From contig NZ_LGEA01000099.1 in assembly GCF_001280065.1 (NCBI RefSeq), positions 62,001-126,000 of the forward strand: a DNA stretch of 64,000 nt, in the 5' to 3' direction. Below are positions 27,901 through 37,777 of the stretch, piece by piece. A program made the translations under genes and the position numbers. This DNA comes from Streptomyces sp. NRRL B-1140. Lineage in GTDB: Bacteria > Actinomycetota > Actinomycetes > Streptomycetales > Streptomycetaceae. Positions within the stretch are counted from its first letter, which is position 1. Each line of letters starts with the position of its first letter. The notes beneath the pieces were generated by a model. It was not told the origin of the DNA, ran no database searches, and saw nothing but the letters and a program-made list of their open reading frames with translations.

Positions 27901-30900
27901 GGGTGACGGCGGTGGCCGCCGGGTCGCGGCGGGCCGCGAGGTCGAACAGTGCGCCCAGGGTGATCGGGACGATGGGGGCGGGGCGTCGTCCGGCTCCCGC
28001 CGCCAGGCCGTCGACCGGGGTGTCCGGGTGGGCGAGCAGGCCGGTCAGGGTCCGGCTGAACGTGTGCAGGATCGACCGGGCGGCCGTCTCGCGCAGCAGT
28101 TCACCGTCGTAGATGAGGTTGAAGCGTGGCCGGCCGTCGCGGGTGCGCTCGACCACGAGGGTGAGCGGGTAGTGCGGGGCGCCCTCGTTGGCGAGGCCGG
28201 TGATGGTCAGCGTGTCACCGGGGCGCCGGAGCGAGGCCACGTCGGTGGCCACGTCGAAGACGACGAGTGTGTCGAAGAGGGGGCCGGAGCCGGTCCGGCG
28301 GCCGATGCGGGCCAGGGAGACGTGCTGGTGCGGCAGGACGGCACTCTGGTGGTCGCGTACGGCGGTGAGCAGGTCGGCCGAGGTGGACTCGGGGGTCCAG
28401 CGGGCGCGTACGGGGATGGTGCTGATGAACAGGCCCACCATCTCCTCGATGCCGGGCACATCGGCGTCACGGCCGGAGACCGTGGAGCCGAAGACGACGT
28501 CCCGGCCCTGGAGGATGCCGCCCAGGGTGACGGCCCAGGCGCTGTGCACGGCGACGCTCAGCGGCACTCCGGCCTCGCGGACGGCGGCGTCGAGGTCGCC
28601 CTCGGGTTCCACGGCGGTGTCGGCGAACCGGTCGGAGGGAGTGTGGCCTTCGGCGATCAGTGAGGGGCCGGGCAGTTCCGCGAGTTCCCGACGCCAGACG
28701 CGGTCGCTCTCGTCGGCGTCGCGTCCGGCGAGCCAGTGCACGTAGTCGGCGAAGCCGCCGAGTGGATGGACGGTGCCCGGCGCGTGGTACTCGGTGAGCA
28801 GCGCGCGGAGCATGGGCGGCACCGACCAGCCGTCGGCGATGATGTGGTGCACGGTCTGCACGAGGACGCTGCGGCCGAATCCGGTGCGGATGAGCGTGTA
28901 CCGCATGAGGGGGCCGGTGGCCAGGTCGAATCCGGTGCGGCGGTCCCGTTCGGCGAGGGCGTGTATCTCCTCGGCGGTGATGCCGGGACGGTCGAGCGTG
29001 GTGAAGGGGGCCCGAAGTCCGTTCTCCAGGACGGAGACCACGCGGCCGTCGGTGAGGGCCGTGAAGCGGGCGGTCAGGTTGGGGAACACGGTGAGCAGCC
29101 GGGTGGCCGCCGTCGCGAGCCGGTCGGCGTCCACGTCGCCCTCCAGGGTGAGCAGTTGCTGCTCGACGTAGGCACCCGCGGAGTCGTCGTCGAAGACGGA
29201 GTGGAAGTAGAGGCCTTCCTGGAGCGGGGTCAGCGGAAGGATATCCCTCAGTTGGGGGCCGTCCAGGGCGTCGACGTCGGCTTGGGTGAGCGGGACGAGG
29301 GGGAAGTCGCTGGGCGAGTGGCCGCCCTGGTCGAGCGCGGCGAGTCCGGTCAGGGCCGTGCGGAAGTGGTCGGCGAGTGCCGTGATGTCGGCGTCGGTGA
29401 ACAGGCCGTCGGGCCAGGAGATGGTGGTGACCAGCTCGTACGCGCCGGACGCTGCCGGCTCGGCGATCGCGTTGAACTCCAGGGCGCGCGGCAGGCGCAT
29501 CCGCGGGTCGCGCTTCTCGCCCAGCTGCCCGGTGGTGCCGGCGAGTTGCCAGTCGCCGGGCGCGCCGGCGGCGAAGCGGCCGAGGTAGTTGAAGAGCACC
29601 TGGGGTGCGGGGGCGTCGAACTCGCTGTGGGCGAGGTAGCGCAGGGCGCCGTAGGAGATGCCGTTGTCCGGTACCCGGGCGAGGTCCTCCTTGACCGCCT
29701 TGAGGGCGGCGGTCAGGTACGCGGGGGTGGTGAGGTCGGATGCCGGGCCGGGGTCCACGGTGACCGGGAACAGGGTGGTGAACCAGCCCACCGTCCGGGA
29801 CAGATCCGGTTCGAACCCGGCCGGGCCCGCCACGAAGTGCCCTTCCCGGCCGTGGCCTTCGAGCTCGATGTGGGCGAAGGTCTGGTCCTGGCCGAGGTCG
29901 CGGCGCCACCGGGCGAGGGCGACGGCGAGGGCGGTGAGGAGGACGTCGTTGACGCCGGCGTGGAACCTCGCGGGGATCTCGCCCAGCAGCGCGGTCGTGG
30001 CCTCGGGGCCGACCGTGACGGTCCGCCGGCGTTCGCCGGCGACGGTGTCCGTCTCGGCCAGGGCGCGGCGGGCCAGCGGCTGGTCCTCGCCCGGCAGGGG
30101 GCGCCGGTAGGAGGAGCTGTCGGCGTCGAACGCGGCGCGCTCCAGCAGTTGCGTCCAGCGCCGGAACGACGTTCCCGGCGGGGGGAGTTCGACGGGCTCA
30201 CCGGCTCTGAGACGCCGCCAGGCGGTGGCCAGGTCCTCCATCAGGATGCGCCAGGACACGCCGTCGACGACCACGTGGTGGGCGACGAGGACGAGGTGAC
30301 GCGCCCGGGGGCGCCAGACGGCCCGGAGCATCACGCCGTTCGCCGGGTCGAGCCCGGCCGTCGCGAGGGCGATGCACTCGTCGAGCGGCCGGTCGCTGCG
30401 CTGCCAGCCGGGCTCGGCCGGCTCGGCTCCGGGGATGTCGAAGCTCCAGCGGCTGCCGCGCACGAGCTTGGCGCGGAGCATGTCGTGCCGGACGAGGAGG
30501 GCGGTGAGGATCGTGTCGAGGGCGTCGGCGGTGAGGTCCGCGGGGGTGTTCAGGACGACCGACTGGACGAAGCCGTCGACGGCGTCCGTGGTTTCGCCGA
30601 GCCACTGCACGATGGGCGAGCCGACGACGGTGCCGGTGGCCACGTCGGCGTGGTCCACGGCGGGCGCGTCCTCGCGGCTTGCGACGGCGGCCAGCGCGCC
30701 CAGGGTGGTGTGGGTGAAGATCTGCCGTGCCGTGACGTGCAGGCCCTGCTCGCGCAGTGCGCTCAGCAGGGAGACCGCCAGGATGCTGTCGCCGCCGAGC
30801 TGGAAGAAGTCCTGGTCGACGCCGACCTCTTCGAGGCGCAGCACCTGCGCGACCGCGGCACAGACCGCCCGCTCGTCGTCACTGCTGGGGCGGGTGAGTG

Positions 30901-32821
30901 AGCCCGTCTCGAGGACGGGCTCGGGCAGGGCGTTGCGGTCGAGCTTGCCGTTGGCGGTGAGCGGGAACTCCTCCAGCACCACGAGGTGGGCGGGCACCAT
31001 GTACTCGACCATGTGCGCCGCGGCCCAGGCCTTGACCTCCTCCGCGTTCAGGTCCTCGGCGCCGGCGGCCGGTATGACGTAGCCGACGAGGTAGGTGCCG
31101 CCGGCCGTGTTCTTCTTCGCGACGACGCAGGTGTGCCGGACCCGGGGGTGTTCGGCGAGCCCGGCCTCCACGTCCTCGATCTCCAGCCGCATGCCGCGGA
31201 TCTTGATCTGGTTGTCGGCGCGGCCGAGGAAGTCCAGTGATCCGTCGGGGGCGAAGCGGGCGAGGTCGCCGGTGCGGTAGAGGCGGGAGCCGTCGTTCGC
31301 GAAGGGGTTGGCGACGAAGCGGGAGGCGGTCAGGCCGGGCGCGCCCACGTAGCCGCGGCCCAGGAGGAAGCCGCCGACGTAGAGTTCACCGCCGACGCCG
31401 ACCGGGACCGGGCGCAGTTCGTCGTCCAGGACGTAGAGCTGGGTGTTGGGGTTGGCCTTGCCGATGGACGTCGACAGGCGCTCCGCCGCGCCCCGGTAGA
31501 TGACGTGGGAGACACCGATGGTGGTCTCGGCGGGGCCGTAGCCGTGGTACATGGGGATGTCGAGCTTGGTCCGGAAGCGCTCGTACAGCTCGGGGGTGAG
31601 GACCTCGCCGCCGCACCACACGTGCCGCAGGCTGTCCAGGCGGCCGGAGTCGCCGGCCATCTCCAGCAGTACGTCCAGCATGGACGACACCAAGTAGGTG
31701 AAGGTGACGCGTTGTTCGGCGATGACGCTCAGCAGGTGGTGCGGGTCGCGTTCGCCGCCGGGCCGCAGGACGACGAGCCGGCCGCCGGAGACCAGCGGCA
31801 GGAAGATCTCGTTGACGGAGATGTCGAAGGACAGCGGCGCCTTGAACAGTGAGGCGTCGTCGTGGCCGAAGCCGAGGATCTCGTTCACCTGCCACAGCAG
31901 GCGCTCGCTGATCGCCTCGTGCCGGATCATCGCGCCCTTGGGCCGCCCGGTGGAACCGGACGTGAAGATCACGTAGGCCAGCGCGTCACCGAGGACGGTG
32001 ACGTCGGGCCCCTGCGCCGGGTACGAGCCGTACCGCCAGTCGCCCAGGTCGACGGCCAGGGCGTCCGGTTCGGCCGGATCGTGCTCGCCGGAGGCGTTGA
32101 GCTGCACGACGACCCGGGCGTCCTCGATGACGACGGCCCGGCGTGCGGCGGGCCACTGCGGATCGAGCGGTACGAAGGCGCAGCCGGCCTGGAGCACGGC
32201 GAGCAGCCCGACGACCATGTCGGCGGAGCGGGTGAGGGAGATGCCGACGACCTGTTCGCAGCCGAGGCCGCGGGCGCGCAGGTGGTGGGACAACTGGGCG
32301 GTGCGTTCCGCGACTTCACGGTAGGTCAGCGACCGGTGCTGGTCGACGAGCGCCACGGCGTCGGGTCGTGCGCTCGCCTGCTCGCGGAACATCTCCACGA
32401 TGGTGGGGCGGTCCCGGTCGGCCCGGTTGTCGTTCCACTCGGCGAGGGTCCGCAGCCGGGCCGCGACGCCGGAGGGGCCGATGGTGCCCAGCGGCCGGTC
32501 CGGGAAGTCGGCCAGGTCGTCCAGCGCGAGCTGCGCGTCCTCGGGTGTGACGCCCTCGGGGACGGTGATGCCGCGGCCGTCCGGGGTGACCCCGAAACCG
32601 CCGGACGCGGTACCGCCGTTGCCGACGAAGCCGAGGACGTCGGCGAAGAGCGTGCCGGGGGTGAGGTCGATGCCCTCGGGGCTGTGGCCCGTCGCCCAGT
32701 ACGACAGGCCGAGGGCGCAGGCCTCGGTGATGGTCCGGTCCGGGTAGTCGCCGATCCGCCGGCGCACATCGGCCAGGCGCGTGGGTGAAAGCGGTACGAG
32801 ACGAGCACGCGGTTCCATCAT
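21914..32821 (-). CDS. cchH: Coelichelin non-ribosomal peptide synthetase
   Basis: A 3635-residue trimodular NRPS. Approximate layout: incomplete C-like N-terminus 1-110, A1 120-620, T1 (LGGDS, Ser near 675), E1 (HHVVVDG near 849), C2 (HHIIADG near 1325), A2 1640-2100, T2 (AGGDS near 2172), E2 (HHLAVDS near 2347), C3 (YHLLLWDG near 2745), A3 3040-3540, T3 (LGGHS near 3592). Specificity residues read from core motifs are DINYWGGIGK (N5-formyl-N5-hydroxyornithine), DFWNVGMVHK (threonine) and DMENLGLINK (N5-hydroxyornithine), matching the coelichelin synthetase. T1 and T2 have GGDS, as expected before E domains. No thioesterase is present. Coelichelin is a tetrapeptide, so module 1 is used twice. 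Confidence 0.96.
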   Translation of the reverse strand: MMEPRARLVPLSPTRLADVRRRIGDYPDRTITEACALGLSYWATGHSPEGIDLTPGTLFADVLGFVGNGGTASGGFGVTPDGRGITVPEGVTPEDAQLALDDLADFPDRPLGTIGPSGVAARLRTLAEWNDNRADRDRPTIVEMFREQASARPDAVALVDQHRSLTYREVAERTAQLSHHLRARGLGCEQVVGISLTRSADMVVGLLAVLQAGCAFVPLDPQWPAARRAVVIEDARVVVQLNASGEHDPAEPDALAVDLGDWRYGSYPAQGPDVTVLGDALAYVIFTSGSTGRPKGAMIRHEAISERLLWQVNEILGFGHDDASLFKAPLSFDISVNEIFLPLVSGGRLVVLRPGGERDPHHLLSVIAEQRVTFTYLVSSMLDVLLEMAGDSGRLDSLRHVWCGGEVLTPELYERFRTKLDIPMYHGYGPAETTIGVSHVIYRGAAERLSTSIGKANPNTQLYVLDDELRPVPVGVGGELYVGGFLLGRGYVGAPGLTASRFVANPFANDGSRLYRTGDLARFAPDGSLDFLGRADNQIKIRGMRLEIEDVEAGLAEHPRVRHTCVVAKKNTAGGTYLVGYVIPAAGAEDLNAEEVKAWAAAHMVEYMVPAHLVVLEEFPLTANGKLDRNALPEPVLETGSLTRPSSDDERAVCAAVAQVLRLEEVGVDQDFFQLGGDSILAVSLLSALREQGLHVTARQIFTHTTLGALAAVASREDAPAVDHADVATGTVVGSPIVQWLGETTDAVDGFVQSVVLNTPADLTADALDTILTALLVRHDMLRAKLVRGSRWSFDIPGAEPAEPGWQRSDRPLDECIALATAGLDPANGVMLRAVWRPRARHLVLVAHHVVVDGVSWRILMEDLATAWRRLRAGEPVELPPPGTSFRRWTQLLERAAFDADSSSYRRPLPGEDQPLARRALAETDTVAGERRRTVTVGPEATTALLGEIPARFHAGVNDVLLTALAVALARWRRDLGQDQTFAHIELEGHGREGHFVAGPAGFEPDLSRTVGWFTTLFPVTVDPGPASDLTTPAYLTAALKAVKEDLARVPDNGISYGALRYLAHSEFDAPAPQVLFNYLGRFAAGAPGDWQLAGTTGQLGEKRDPRMRLPRALEFNAIAEPAASGAYELVTTISWPDGLFTDADITALADHFRTALTGLAALDQGGHSPSDFPLVPLTQADVDALDGPQLRDILPLTPLQEGLYFHSVFDDDSAGAYVEQQLLTLEGDVDADRLATAATRLLTVFPNLTARFTALTDGRVVSVLENGLRAPFTTLDRPGITAEEIHALAERDRRTGFDLATGPLMRYTLIRTGFGRSVLVQTVHHIIADGWSVPPMLRALLTEYHAPGTVHPLGGFADYVHWLAGRDADESDRVWRRELAELPGPSLIAEGHTPSDRFADTAVEPEGDLDAAVREAGVPLSVAVHSAWAVTLGGILQGRDVVFGSTVSGRDADVPGIEEMVGLFISTIPVRARWTPESTSADLLTAVRDHQSAVLPHQHVSLARIGRRTGSGPLFDTLVVFDVATDVASLRRPGDTLTITGLANEGAPHYPLTLVVERTRDGRPRFNLIYDGELLRETAARSILHTFSRTLTGLLAHPDTPVDGLAAGAGRRPAPIVPITLGALFDLAARRDPAATAVTQCGLDGATRSLTYGELSDARNDLASVLRAAGVGPGKRVAVAVPRSVEQVVALVATVTAGGAYVPLDLAYPDERLEYVLADAAPQVVLVERDQRDRFTRLLARAGAPARVLVRGEEPPGALTEPAAEPDWHTPAYVIYTSGSTGRPKGVVVPHSSVVTLLARTRPAMGFGPDDVWVQFHSFSFDFAVWELWGALVHGGELLLPEYGLTRSPVDFHRLVRERGVTVLNQTPSAFYQFIEADRLAGEPLPALRRIVFGGEALDLGRLRGWVERHGTAAPELVNMYGITETTVHVTHRVLTDEDFTPGNDVSPIGGPIPGLVTHLLDERLRPVPPGRRGAIYVAGDQVSLGYLGRPGLTAGRFVADPFAADGSRMYHTGDLAIRTLDGELVFTGRADDQVQLKGFRIEPGEVESAIRDLDGVTDVAVTVADTGDHLVAHVVGSAPDDLTDRLSSRLPVHMIPGRVLTIDALPLTINGKLDRRALAERPLRGAGNCAPRHDAPAGEPSALATLMEIFTSALPGTEVTADTDFFRAGGDSIIAITVVNRARAHGLPLTPRDVFLLKTPRALAAHLGTQTNTSRNAPETTHREDGPLPPTPIILRQRELGGSLTRFAQARSLQTPEGTGYADAVRAANAVVATHPALRLRLETAHGVWTLRTGPAHEITVVRPDTTDATAVADEAAGRLDPESGDVVAFAWLEASRTLVVTVHHLAVDSVSWLILLDDLAAALRGGPLAPPTTPYAEYAETLTLRSAQAVGGLDRWVTTLQAPEPLPTPGPLRRTTVVLAADVSDRLTRTAPAALGVGLTELLCGALRIALTRIQPSPTDLAIDLERHGRVPARAQHDYTRTVGWFTSIAPVRLTPHTDPVAAAREVAERLPDEDEHVAYGLLRYLNAQTAPLLTARPQVLFNYLGRGSESQALHLTPGDQGSPYAVEVNAWTDEATGSLLAEFVLAEGVPDEITEHWRSALQHLADAATTAERTAPVTPLQRGLFFQAQLTGPAGHYVAQNWFTFDRRLDTGALAEAMAHVIARHPVVGAGFTTDDDGNPVQVLKAGRRVGVRTVDLATDAEVDALRARDRDTGFDPGEPPLIRLTVVRLPGGRDGLLLSYHLLLWDGWSREIVLRDLFDAYRALLAGEPLDNAPATPGFEEYTRALAARDSAASERFWADQLAALPGPTLLAGPAPAFSDDLPKALVHTLSAERSELVREAARVHGVTLNSVLTGAFGLLLGAHTGRADAVFGVTVSGREGEGLSGIVGVLLNTVPMWTRARPDDTVRAYLSAVQSARVEAMEHEHLGLGEIQRASGHDTLFDNLFVLQNFLDMDAFAEMNARHGITSVQADDSTHYPFTWVVTPGERLTVKLEYREGDTGNARRLLDDYLRVLEDLPRASGPVGALRGPGALPEPAVRTDVGTDTVVDRFDRAADRDPRRVALVAHGSTMTFAELRDRSRAVAGVLAARGIGPETTVGLAIPRSLDWVAALFAVLRVGAAYVPLELDHPDERIAAIVGDAHPDVILTVSAVSPRLTGDLIELDRPLPEAEPFVTFAPDDPHRLRHPAYTIYTSGSTGKPKGVVTEYAGLTNMLINHQRRIFQPVLAEHGHRVFKIAHTVSFAFDMSWEELLWLADGHEVHICDEELRRDAPRLVEYCREHGIDVVNVTPTYAQQLVAEGLLDDPARRPALVLLGGEAVTPTLWQRLAGTEGTVGYNLYGPTEYTINTLGVGTFDCQDPVVGVAIDNTDVYVLDPWLRPLPDGVPGELYVSGIGIARGYLGQPAQTAHRFVACPFGEPGERMYRTGDLVVRRPDGNLMYLGRTDQQVKIRGHRVELGEVEAVFAAHPAVRFVAAVAQPDPQVDGAHRLAAYLVLDGADLAAVAAEVGAGLPDFLRPTHYAQVDGIPLTVNGKADTKALPEAKPLGALTTAGERGPRTETETVVCEYFAEALDLEDDEVSAVSDFVSLGGHSMLAVRLIGLLRREYGPVITIRDLFTLRTPEAIARHLDDN
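26427..26450. repeat. Short dispersed repeat, copy 2 (inside cchH)
   Basis: Identical to 20154-20177. It lies in the A2-T2 linker of the NRPS, where the minus strand reads it in frame as part of [16 protein letters not shown], adding a stretch that looks foreign to the module. Confidence 0.75.
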
Positions 32822-32848
32822 CGAAGACTCAGCGTCCCTTCCAGAATG

Positions 32849-32867
32849 TGGAGTTAGGCTAGCCTAA
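32849..32867. promoter_or_regulatory. Iron box upstream of cchH
   Basis: 15 of 19 positions match the iron-box consensus. The core TTAGGCTAGCCTAA (32854-32867) is a perfect palindrome, and an extra GGGTTACCTAA follows at 32873-32883, so two overlapping sites are possible. It is 28 bases before the cchH start. Confidence 0.82.
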
Positions 32868-32878
32868 ATAAGGGTTAC

Positions 32879-34666
32879 CTAACTACCCTCTCGCCAGGCC
32901 CGCCACAGTCGTGCGTACCGGCCGCCCAGAGCCACCAGTTCCTCGTGCGTCCCCTGCTCCACGAGGCGTCCCGCGTCGAGCACGGCGATCCGGTCCGCCG
33001 CCATCGCCTGGGTCAGCCGGTGCGCCACGAACAGTGCGGTCCGCCCCGCGCACGCGGCCCGTACGGCCCGCTCCAGCTCGGCGGCGCCCTCACTGCCGGC
33101 CTCCGCCGTCGACTCGTCGAGCACCACCACCGGCGCCCTACCCAGCACCAGCCGCGCCAGGGCGATCTGGGCGACCTTGGTGACGTCCAGGCGCTCCCCG
33201 CCCTCACCGACCGGGGTGTTCAGCCCGTCGGACAGCGCGGCGACCCAGCCCTCGGCACCGACCGTGCGCAACGCGTCCATCAGCTCCGCGTCGCTCGCCC
33301 CGGGCGCGGACAACCGCAGGTCGTCGGCGAGCGGGCCGGAGAAGACGTGCGTCTCCTGCGTCAGGATGCTGACCAGGCCCCGCGCCCCGGCCTCGTCCAG
33401 GTCGGCCAGATCGGTCGTCCCGACACGCACCGACCCGGCCTGCGGCGTGCCGATCCCGGCGATCAGCGCGGCCAGGGTCGTCTTGCCCGCGCCTGTGGCG
33501 CCCACCAGCGCGAGGGACCCACCGGCCGGGATCCTCAGGTGCACGTCCCGCAACACCGGCTCCTCGGAGCCCGGGTAACGGAACGTCAGCCCCTCGACCG
33601 TCACCGGGTACGCCCCCGCACGGGCCTGCGTCACGGAGTCGTCGCCGACCAGCCGCTCCTCGGGCGACTCCCCCAGCACCCCGACCAGACGGGTCAGGCT
33701 CGCGCCCGACTTCTGCGCCTCGTCGAAGGTGAACATGATGGCGCCGAGCGGGGTGAACAGCCGGTGGAACAGCAGCGGAGCCGCCGACACCTCGCCCAGG
33801 GTGGCCGCGTCGGCCTCCAGCAGGGCGTACCCCACCACGAGGATCAGGACCAGACCGATGAACTCGGCGCGGTTCTCCCGGCCGACGAAACGGCCGAAGA
33901 ACCGGAACACCTCGATGCCGAGCTCGCGCACCCGCCACGACTCGGTGGTGACCTTCTCGCGGAAGGCTCCCTCCAGGCGGTAGGCCCGGACCGTGTCGAT
34001 GCCGTTCAGGCCGCTGATGAACGCCTGGGCCCGGTCGGCCTGGGCGACGCGCTGCCTCCGGTAGAGCGGGGCGGACCGGGGCAGATACCAGCGCAGCGCG
34101 AGCGCGTAGGCGGGCAGCGCGCCCGCGCCGGCCAGGCCGAGCCGCCAGTCGAGCCCGAACATGCCGAGGGTGGCGATGACGACCAGCACGCCCGCCGAGA
34201 ACACCGTGGGGACGGCCGTGCGGATGCCCTTGGAGATGACGGCCACGTCGTCTCCGACCCGGGAGAGCACGTCACCCCGGCCGACCTGCTCGATGCGTGC
34301 GCTCGGCATGCCGAGCACCGCGCGGACGGCGCCTTCGCGCAGCCGGGCGAGCAGATCCGCGCCGAGCCGTCCGATGAGGTAGGTGGACACCGCGGTGGCC
34401 GCCGCGCCGAGCAGCGCGGCAGCCCCGATGAGCACCCCGATCGTGACCAGGACCGAACGGTCCTCGCCCCCGACGACCCCGTCGACCACCCGGCCGAGCA
34501 GGAGCACGGGGAGCACCTGGAGCGCCGCCCCCGCGACCGTGGTGAGCACGGTCGCGAGCGTCAGCCCGGGCATCGCGCGGCAGTGCTCCGCGACCCAGCG
34601 GGCGGCCTCGCGTCCGGTCGTCGTGCGCAGGGCCGCCGGGGCGACGCGCGTGTCGGTGGCGCTCAC
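32879..34666 (-). CDS. cchG: ABC exporter half with degenerate signature motif
   Basis: A 595-residue exporter half: membrane domain to about residue 330, then an ATPase domain. Walker A GATGAGKT (near 390), Walker B VVVLDESTAE and switch histidine FVAHRLT are all intact, but the signature LSGGQ is replaced by LDVTK in GEGGERLDVTKVAQIALARL (near 494). CchI has the reverse set of defects, so together they would form one good and one dead ATP site. The GTG at 34666 is four bases past the cchF stop, suggesting coupling; no other start nearby has a better ribosome site. Expected role: coelichelin export. Confidence 0.88.
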   Translation of the reverse strand: MSATDTRVAPAALRTTTGREAARWVAEHCRAMPGLTLATVLTTVAGAALQVLPVLLLGRVVDGVVGGEDRSVLVTIGVLIGAAALLGAAATAVSTYLIGRLGADLLARLREGAVRAVLGMPSARIEQVGRGDVLSRVGDDVAVISKGIRTAVPTVFSAGVLVVIATLGMFGLDWRLGLAGAGALPAYALALRWYLPRSAPLYRRQRVAQADRAQAFISGLNGIDTVRAYRLEGAFREKVTTESWRVRELGIEVFRFFGRFVGRENRAEFIGLVLILVVGYALLEADAATLGEVSAAPLLFHRLFTPLGAIMFTFDEAQKSGASLTRLVGVLGESPEERLVGDDSVTQARAGAYPVTVEGLTFRYPGSEEPVLRDVHLRIPAGGSLALVGATGAGKTTLAALIAGIGTPQAGSVRVGTTDLADLDEAGARGLVSILTQETHVFSGPLADDLRLSAPGASDAELMDALRTVGAEGWVAALSDGLNTPVGEGGERLDVTKVAQIALARLVLGRAPVVVLDESTAEAGSEGAAELERAVRAACAGRTALFVAHRLTQAMAADRIAVLDAGRLVEQGTHEELVALGGRYARLWRAWREGS

Positions 34667-34670
34667 TTCC

Positions 34671-35729
34671 CTACTCGACCGACTTGACGAGCTCGCCGAT
34701 CGCGTACGGCATGGACAGCAGGGTGCCCTGGGAGATGGCCGCACCGACCGCCGGTCCCTCGCTGTCGAGCAGGTAGGACACGTTGCCCTTCTTCACGGCG
34801 TCGAGGTTGGCGAACAGCTTGAACTTCTTGAGCGCTTCGGTGTCGGCCTTGTCGTTGATGACGAAGACGTGGTCGACGTCGACGAGGTCGATACGCTCGG
34901 GCGAGAGCGTGGTGTAGAAGTTGCCGCCCGCGACCTTGTCGATCCCGGTCTGGTACTTGTAGCCGATGCCCGTGACGAGCCGGCCACGCACGTCGGTGGA
35001 GGTGAAGGGTGCCACCGAGTTCTTGTACCAGGACAGTGCGACGGCGGTCTGCTTGCCGAGCTCGGGATGCGCCTTCTTGGCCGAGTCCAGTCGCCCCTGG
35101 ATGTCGTCGACCATCTTCTGGCCCTCGTCCGCCTTGCCGAGCGCCTTGGCGATGTGCAGGGCGTTGTCCTGCCAGGGAGCGCTGAAGGGCTCCTTCTCGC
35201 CCTTGGTGCGGGCCACCGTCGGGGCGATCCTGGAGAGCTTGTCGTAGGCGGCCCGGTCGATCTCGGAGTACACCGCGACGATCAGGTCGGGGCGAAGGGC
35301 GGCGATCTTCTCGTAGTTGGGGCCGGAGTCGCCGTTCTCCATGACGACCTCGGGCTTGGTGTCGCCCCACTTGTCCTTCACCCAGGGCCACTGGGTGTTG
35401 ATGTCGGGGCTCTTGCCGGGCGGGTTCGGATACTGGTCGACCATGCCGACGGGCTTGATTCCGAAGGCCAGGACGGTCTGGTCGTCGGTGTAGCCGACGG
35501 ACACGACCCGCTGGGGCGCCTTCTCGACCGTCGTGGATCCGAACGCGTGCTCCACGGTGACCGGGAAGTCACCGCCGGCCGCGGCCTGAGTGCCCTCACC
35601 CTTGCTGCCGGAGGCATCCGACGAGTCGGAACCGCACCCCGCGAGGAGACTGACGCCGAGGGCGGCCGCGGACAGGACCGCTGCCAGCCGCCGCCATGGC
35701 TTTCCGGGCGTCGTTCGATGGAGGAGCAT
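34671..35729 (-). CDS. cchF: Ferric-siderophore-binding lipoprotein
   Basis: A 352-residue substrate-binding lipoprotein of the FecB/FhuD (TroA-like) fold. The signal has KPWRR, a hydrophobic core and the lipobox LLAGC with lipidated Cys32. The VVSVGYTDDQTVLAFGIKPVG segment and the long middle helix are typical of this fold. It should capture ferric-coelichelin at the membrane face and pass it to CchC/D. The ATG at 35729 has AGGGGAT about six bases upstream. Two iron boxes lie before it, giving it a promoter independent of cchE. Confidence 0.93.
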   Translation of the reverse strand: MLLHRTTPGKPWRRLAAVLSAAALGVSLLAGCGSDSSDASGSKGEGTQAAAGGDFPVTVEHAFGSTTVEKAPQRVVSVGYTDDQTVLAFGIKPVGMVDQYPNPPGKSPDINTQWPWVKDKWGDTKPEVVMENGDSGPNYEKIAALRPDLIVAVYSEIDRAAYDKLSRIAPTVARTKGEKEPFSAPWQDNALHIAKALGKADEGQKMVDDIQGRLDSAKKAHPELGKQTAVALSWYKNSVAPFTSTDVRGRLVTGIGYKYQTGIDKVAGGNFYTTLSPERIDLVDVDHVFVINDKADTEALKKFKLFANLDAVKKGNVSYLLDSEGPAVGAAISQGTLLSMPYAIGELVKSVE

Positions 35730-35771
35730 CCAAATCCCCTTGCTGTCGCGCCAGTTCGCTGCACCCTCGCC

Positions 35772-35790
35772 TAAGGGCAGCCAAACCTTA
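35772..35790. promoter_or_regulatory. Second, weaker iron box before cchF
   Basis: TAAGGGCAGCCAAACCTTA keeps the outer half-sites TAAGG/CCTTA (15 of 19 to consensus). It lies 42 bases before cchF. Confidence 0.5.
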
Positions 35791-35801
35791 CCGCGCCAGA
35801 G

Positions 35802-35820
35802 TGAGGTTAGCCTAGCCTTA
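35802..35820. promoter_or_regulatory. Iron box before cchF
   Basis: TGAGGTTAGCCTAGCCTTA, 17 of 19 to consensus allowing W and S. It directly abuts the cchE stop codon at 35821. Confidence 0.85.
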
Positions 35821-36675
35821 CTAGTTCTCCTGTGCCGGTGGGTGTCCCGGCCGCACATGGGCCCGTCCGATCGGCACGATGAGCGGCCGGTCGCCGACCG
35901 GGTCGTCGATGACCCGGGCACGCAACCCGAAGGCCTCCTGGAGCAGTTCGGCGGTGACGACGTCCCGCGGATGCCCCTGCGCCAGGATCGAGCCCTCCCG
36001 CATCACCACGAGATGGTCGCTGTAGCGCACGGCCAGATTGAGGTCGTGCAGCACCATGACGACGGTGCAGCCGGACTCGTGCAGATCGTCGACCAGGTCG
36101 AGGACGTCGAGGGCGTGCGCCAGGTCCAGATAGGTCGTCGGCTCGTCCAGCAACAGCAGATCGGTGCCCTGAGCCAGCGTCATCGAGATCCAGACGCGCT
36201 GGCGCTGGCCGCCCGACAGCGCGTCGACCGGACGGTCGGCGAGGTCGGACACGCCGGTCATGGCCAAAGCGCGTTCCACCACGTCGGCGTCGTCGGAGGA
36301 CCACTGCCGCAGCCAGCTCTGGTGCGGGTGGCGTCCCCTGGCGACCAGGTCGGCCACGGTCAGCCCCTCCGGCGCGACCGGCGCCTGCGGCAGCAGCCCC
36401 AGCTTCTTCGCCACGTCCCGGGTCCGGAGCCTGCCGATGTCCTCGCCGTCCAGGACGACCGTCCCGCCGGCCGGCTTGAGCAGCCGCGACAGGGTGCGCA
36501 ACAGGGTCGACTTCCCACAGCCGTTGGGGCCGATGATCGTGGTGATCACGCCGGGCGGTATCGCCACGTCGAGCTTGTCGATGACGACCCGGCCGCCGTA
36601 GCCGACCGTGACGCCTCGGGCTGCGAGCCGCGACGTGCCGACGGCCGTGGCTTCGGTGACGGACTGTACGACCAC
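35821..36675 (-). CDS. cchE: Ferric-siderophore import ATPase
   Basis: A 284-residue FepC/FecE-type ATPase. GPNGCGKST (Walker A), [13 protein letters not shown] (signature), LLLLDEPTTYLDLAH (Walker B) and VLHDLNLAVRY (switch) are all canonical. It energises uptake through CchC/CchD. GTG at 36675 is preceded by AAGGGGGG at eight bases. The gene lies 40 bases after cchD on the same strand, so cchC-D-E form a transcription unit that ends where the cchF iron box begins. Confidence 0.94.
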   Translation of the reverse strand: MVVQSVTEATAVGTSRLAARGVTVGYGGRVVIDKLDVAIPPGVITTIIGPNGCGKSTLLRTLSRLLKPAGGTVVLDGEDIGRLRTRDVAKKLGLLPQAPVAPEGLTVADLVARGRHPHQSWLRQWSSDDADVVERALAMTGVSDLADRPVDALSGGQRQRVWISMTLAQGTDLLLLDEPTTYLDLAHALDVLDLVDDLHESGCTVVMVLHDLNLAVRYSDHLVVMREGSILAQGHPRDVVTAELLQEAFGLRARVIDDPVGDRPLIVPIGRAHVRPGHPPAQEN

Positions 36676-36715
36676 GGGTCGCCCCCCTTGCTCCGGTTCA
36701 CTGACTCTTGTACAT

Positions 36716-37777
36716 CTACCGCAGGTTCGCCCGCACCAGCAGAAAGACGAGGAAGGGCCCGCCGATCGCGGCGGTGACCACCCCGACCGGGAGCGAGACC
36801 GGCAGCGCCGTGCGGGCGACGAGGTCCGAGCCGGTCAGCAGCAACGCTCCCGTCAGGCCCGAAGCCACCATCGGCGGTGTGGGGCAGCGCGCCAGACGCA
36901 TCGCCACCTGCGGTGCCACCAGCGCGACGAAGGGCACCGGGCCCGCCGCGCTCACCGCCACACCGGCCAGCAGCACCGCGCACAGCAGCAGGACCGCCCG
37001 CACCCTCGCGTACCGGACGCCCAGGCCCGCGGCGACCTCGTCGCCGAAGTGCATCGGCCTGAACTGGAAGGCGACGCAGGAGACGACGGCCAGGAGGACG
37101 ATTCCGCACCCCAGGGCCGTCCGGACCTCGCCCCAGGAGCGGTCCTCCAGCGAGCCGACCAGCCACGCCTGGGCCCGGGCCACGTCCCTGATGTCGGCCG
37201 TGACCAGCAGCCAGGTCGTGATCGCCTCCATCACGGCGCTCACCGAGATGCCGATGAGGATGAGCCGGAAGCCGTCGACACCCCGCCGCCAGGCCAGGAA
37301 GTACACCAGCAGACCGGTGCCGAGACCGCCCGCGAGCGCCGCGGCCGGCAGACCGACGGAGCTGACGATCGCCGCGGCGGCCCCGCCCGACACCGTCACC
37401 AGGAACACCGCGACGGCACTGGCCCCCGAAGTGATCCCCAGGACGTCGGGGCTGGCCAGCGGATTGCGCGCGATGGACTGCGTGAGCGCCCCGGACACGC
37501 CGAGGGCGACGCCCACGACGAGCCCGGCCAGGGCGCGCGGCATTCGCAGGTCCATGATGACGAACTCGTCGACCTGTTCACCCCGCCCGAAGAGCGTGGC
37601 GATCACCTGCGGGAGGCCGATCGGGAAATCCCCGACGCCGATGGACACGCAGAACACCAGGAAGGTCGCCGCCGCCAGCAGCAGCGTGACGCACAGGAGC
37701 CAGGGCCGCCAGACGAACGACACCCGGCCGAGCCGTACGCCCGGCGGCAGGGACGGCTTCACTTCGGTCATGTTCAT
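36716..37777 (-). CDS. cchD: Ferric-siderophore permease subunit
   Basis: A 353-residue FecCD-family permease with about nine or ten hydrophobic segments. The segment MPRALAGLVVGVALGVSGALTQSIARNPLASPDVLGITSGA is the family hallmark, with the conserved N-P-L-A-S-P-D-(V/I)-L-G. It pairs with CchC to form the channel. ATG at 37777 overlaps the cchC stop (ATGA), with AGGAAA upstream; this is preferred to starts further upstream that would run deeper into cchC. Confidence 0.94.
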   Translation of the reverse strand: MNMTEVKPSLPPGVRLGRVSFVWRPWLLCVTLLLAAATFLVFCVSIGVGDFPIGLPQVIATLFGRGEQVDEFVIMDLRMPRALAGLVVGVALGVSGALTQSIARNPLASPDVLGITSGASAVAVFLVTVSGGAAAAIVSSVGLPAAALAGGLGTGLLVYFLAWRRGVDGFRLILIGISVSAVMEAITTWLLVTADIRDVARAQAWLVGSLEDRSWGEVRTALGCGIVLLAVVSCVAFQFRPMHFGDEVAAGLGVRYARVRAVLLLCAVLLAGVAVSAAGPVPFVALVAPQVAMRLARCPTPPMVASGLTGALLLTGSDLVARTALPVSLPVGVVTAAIGGPFLVFLLVRANLR

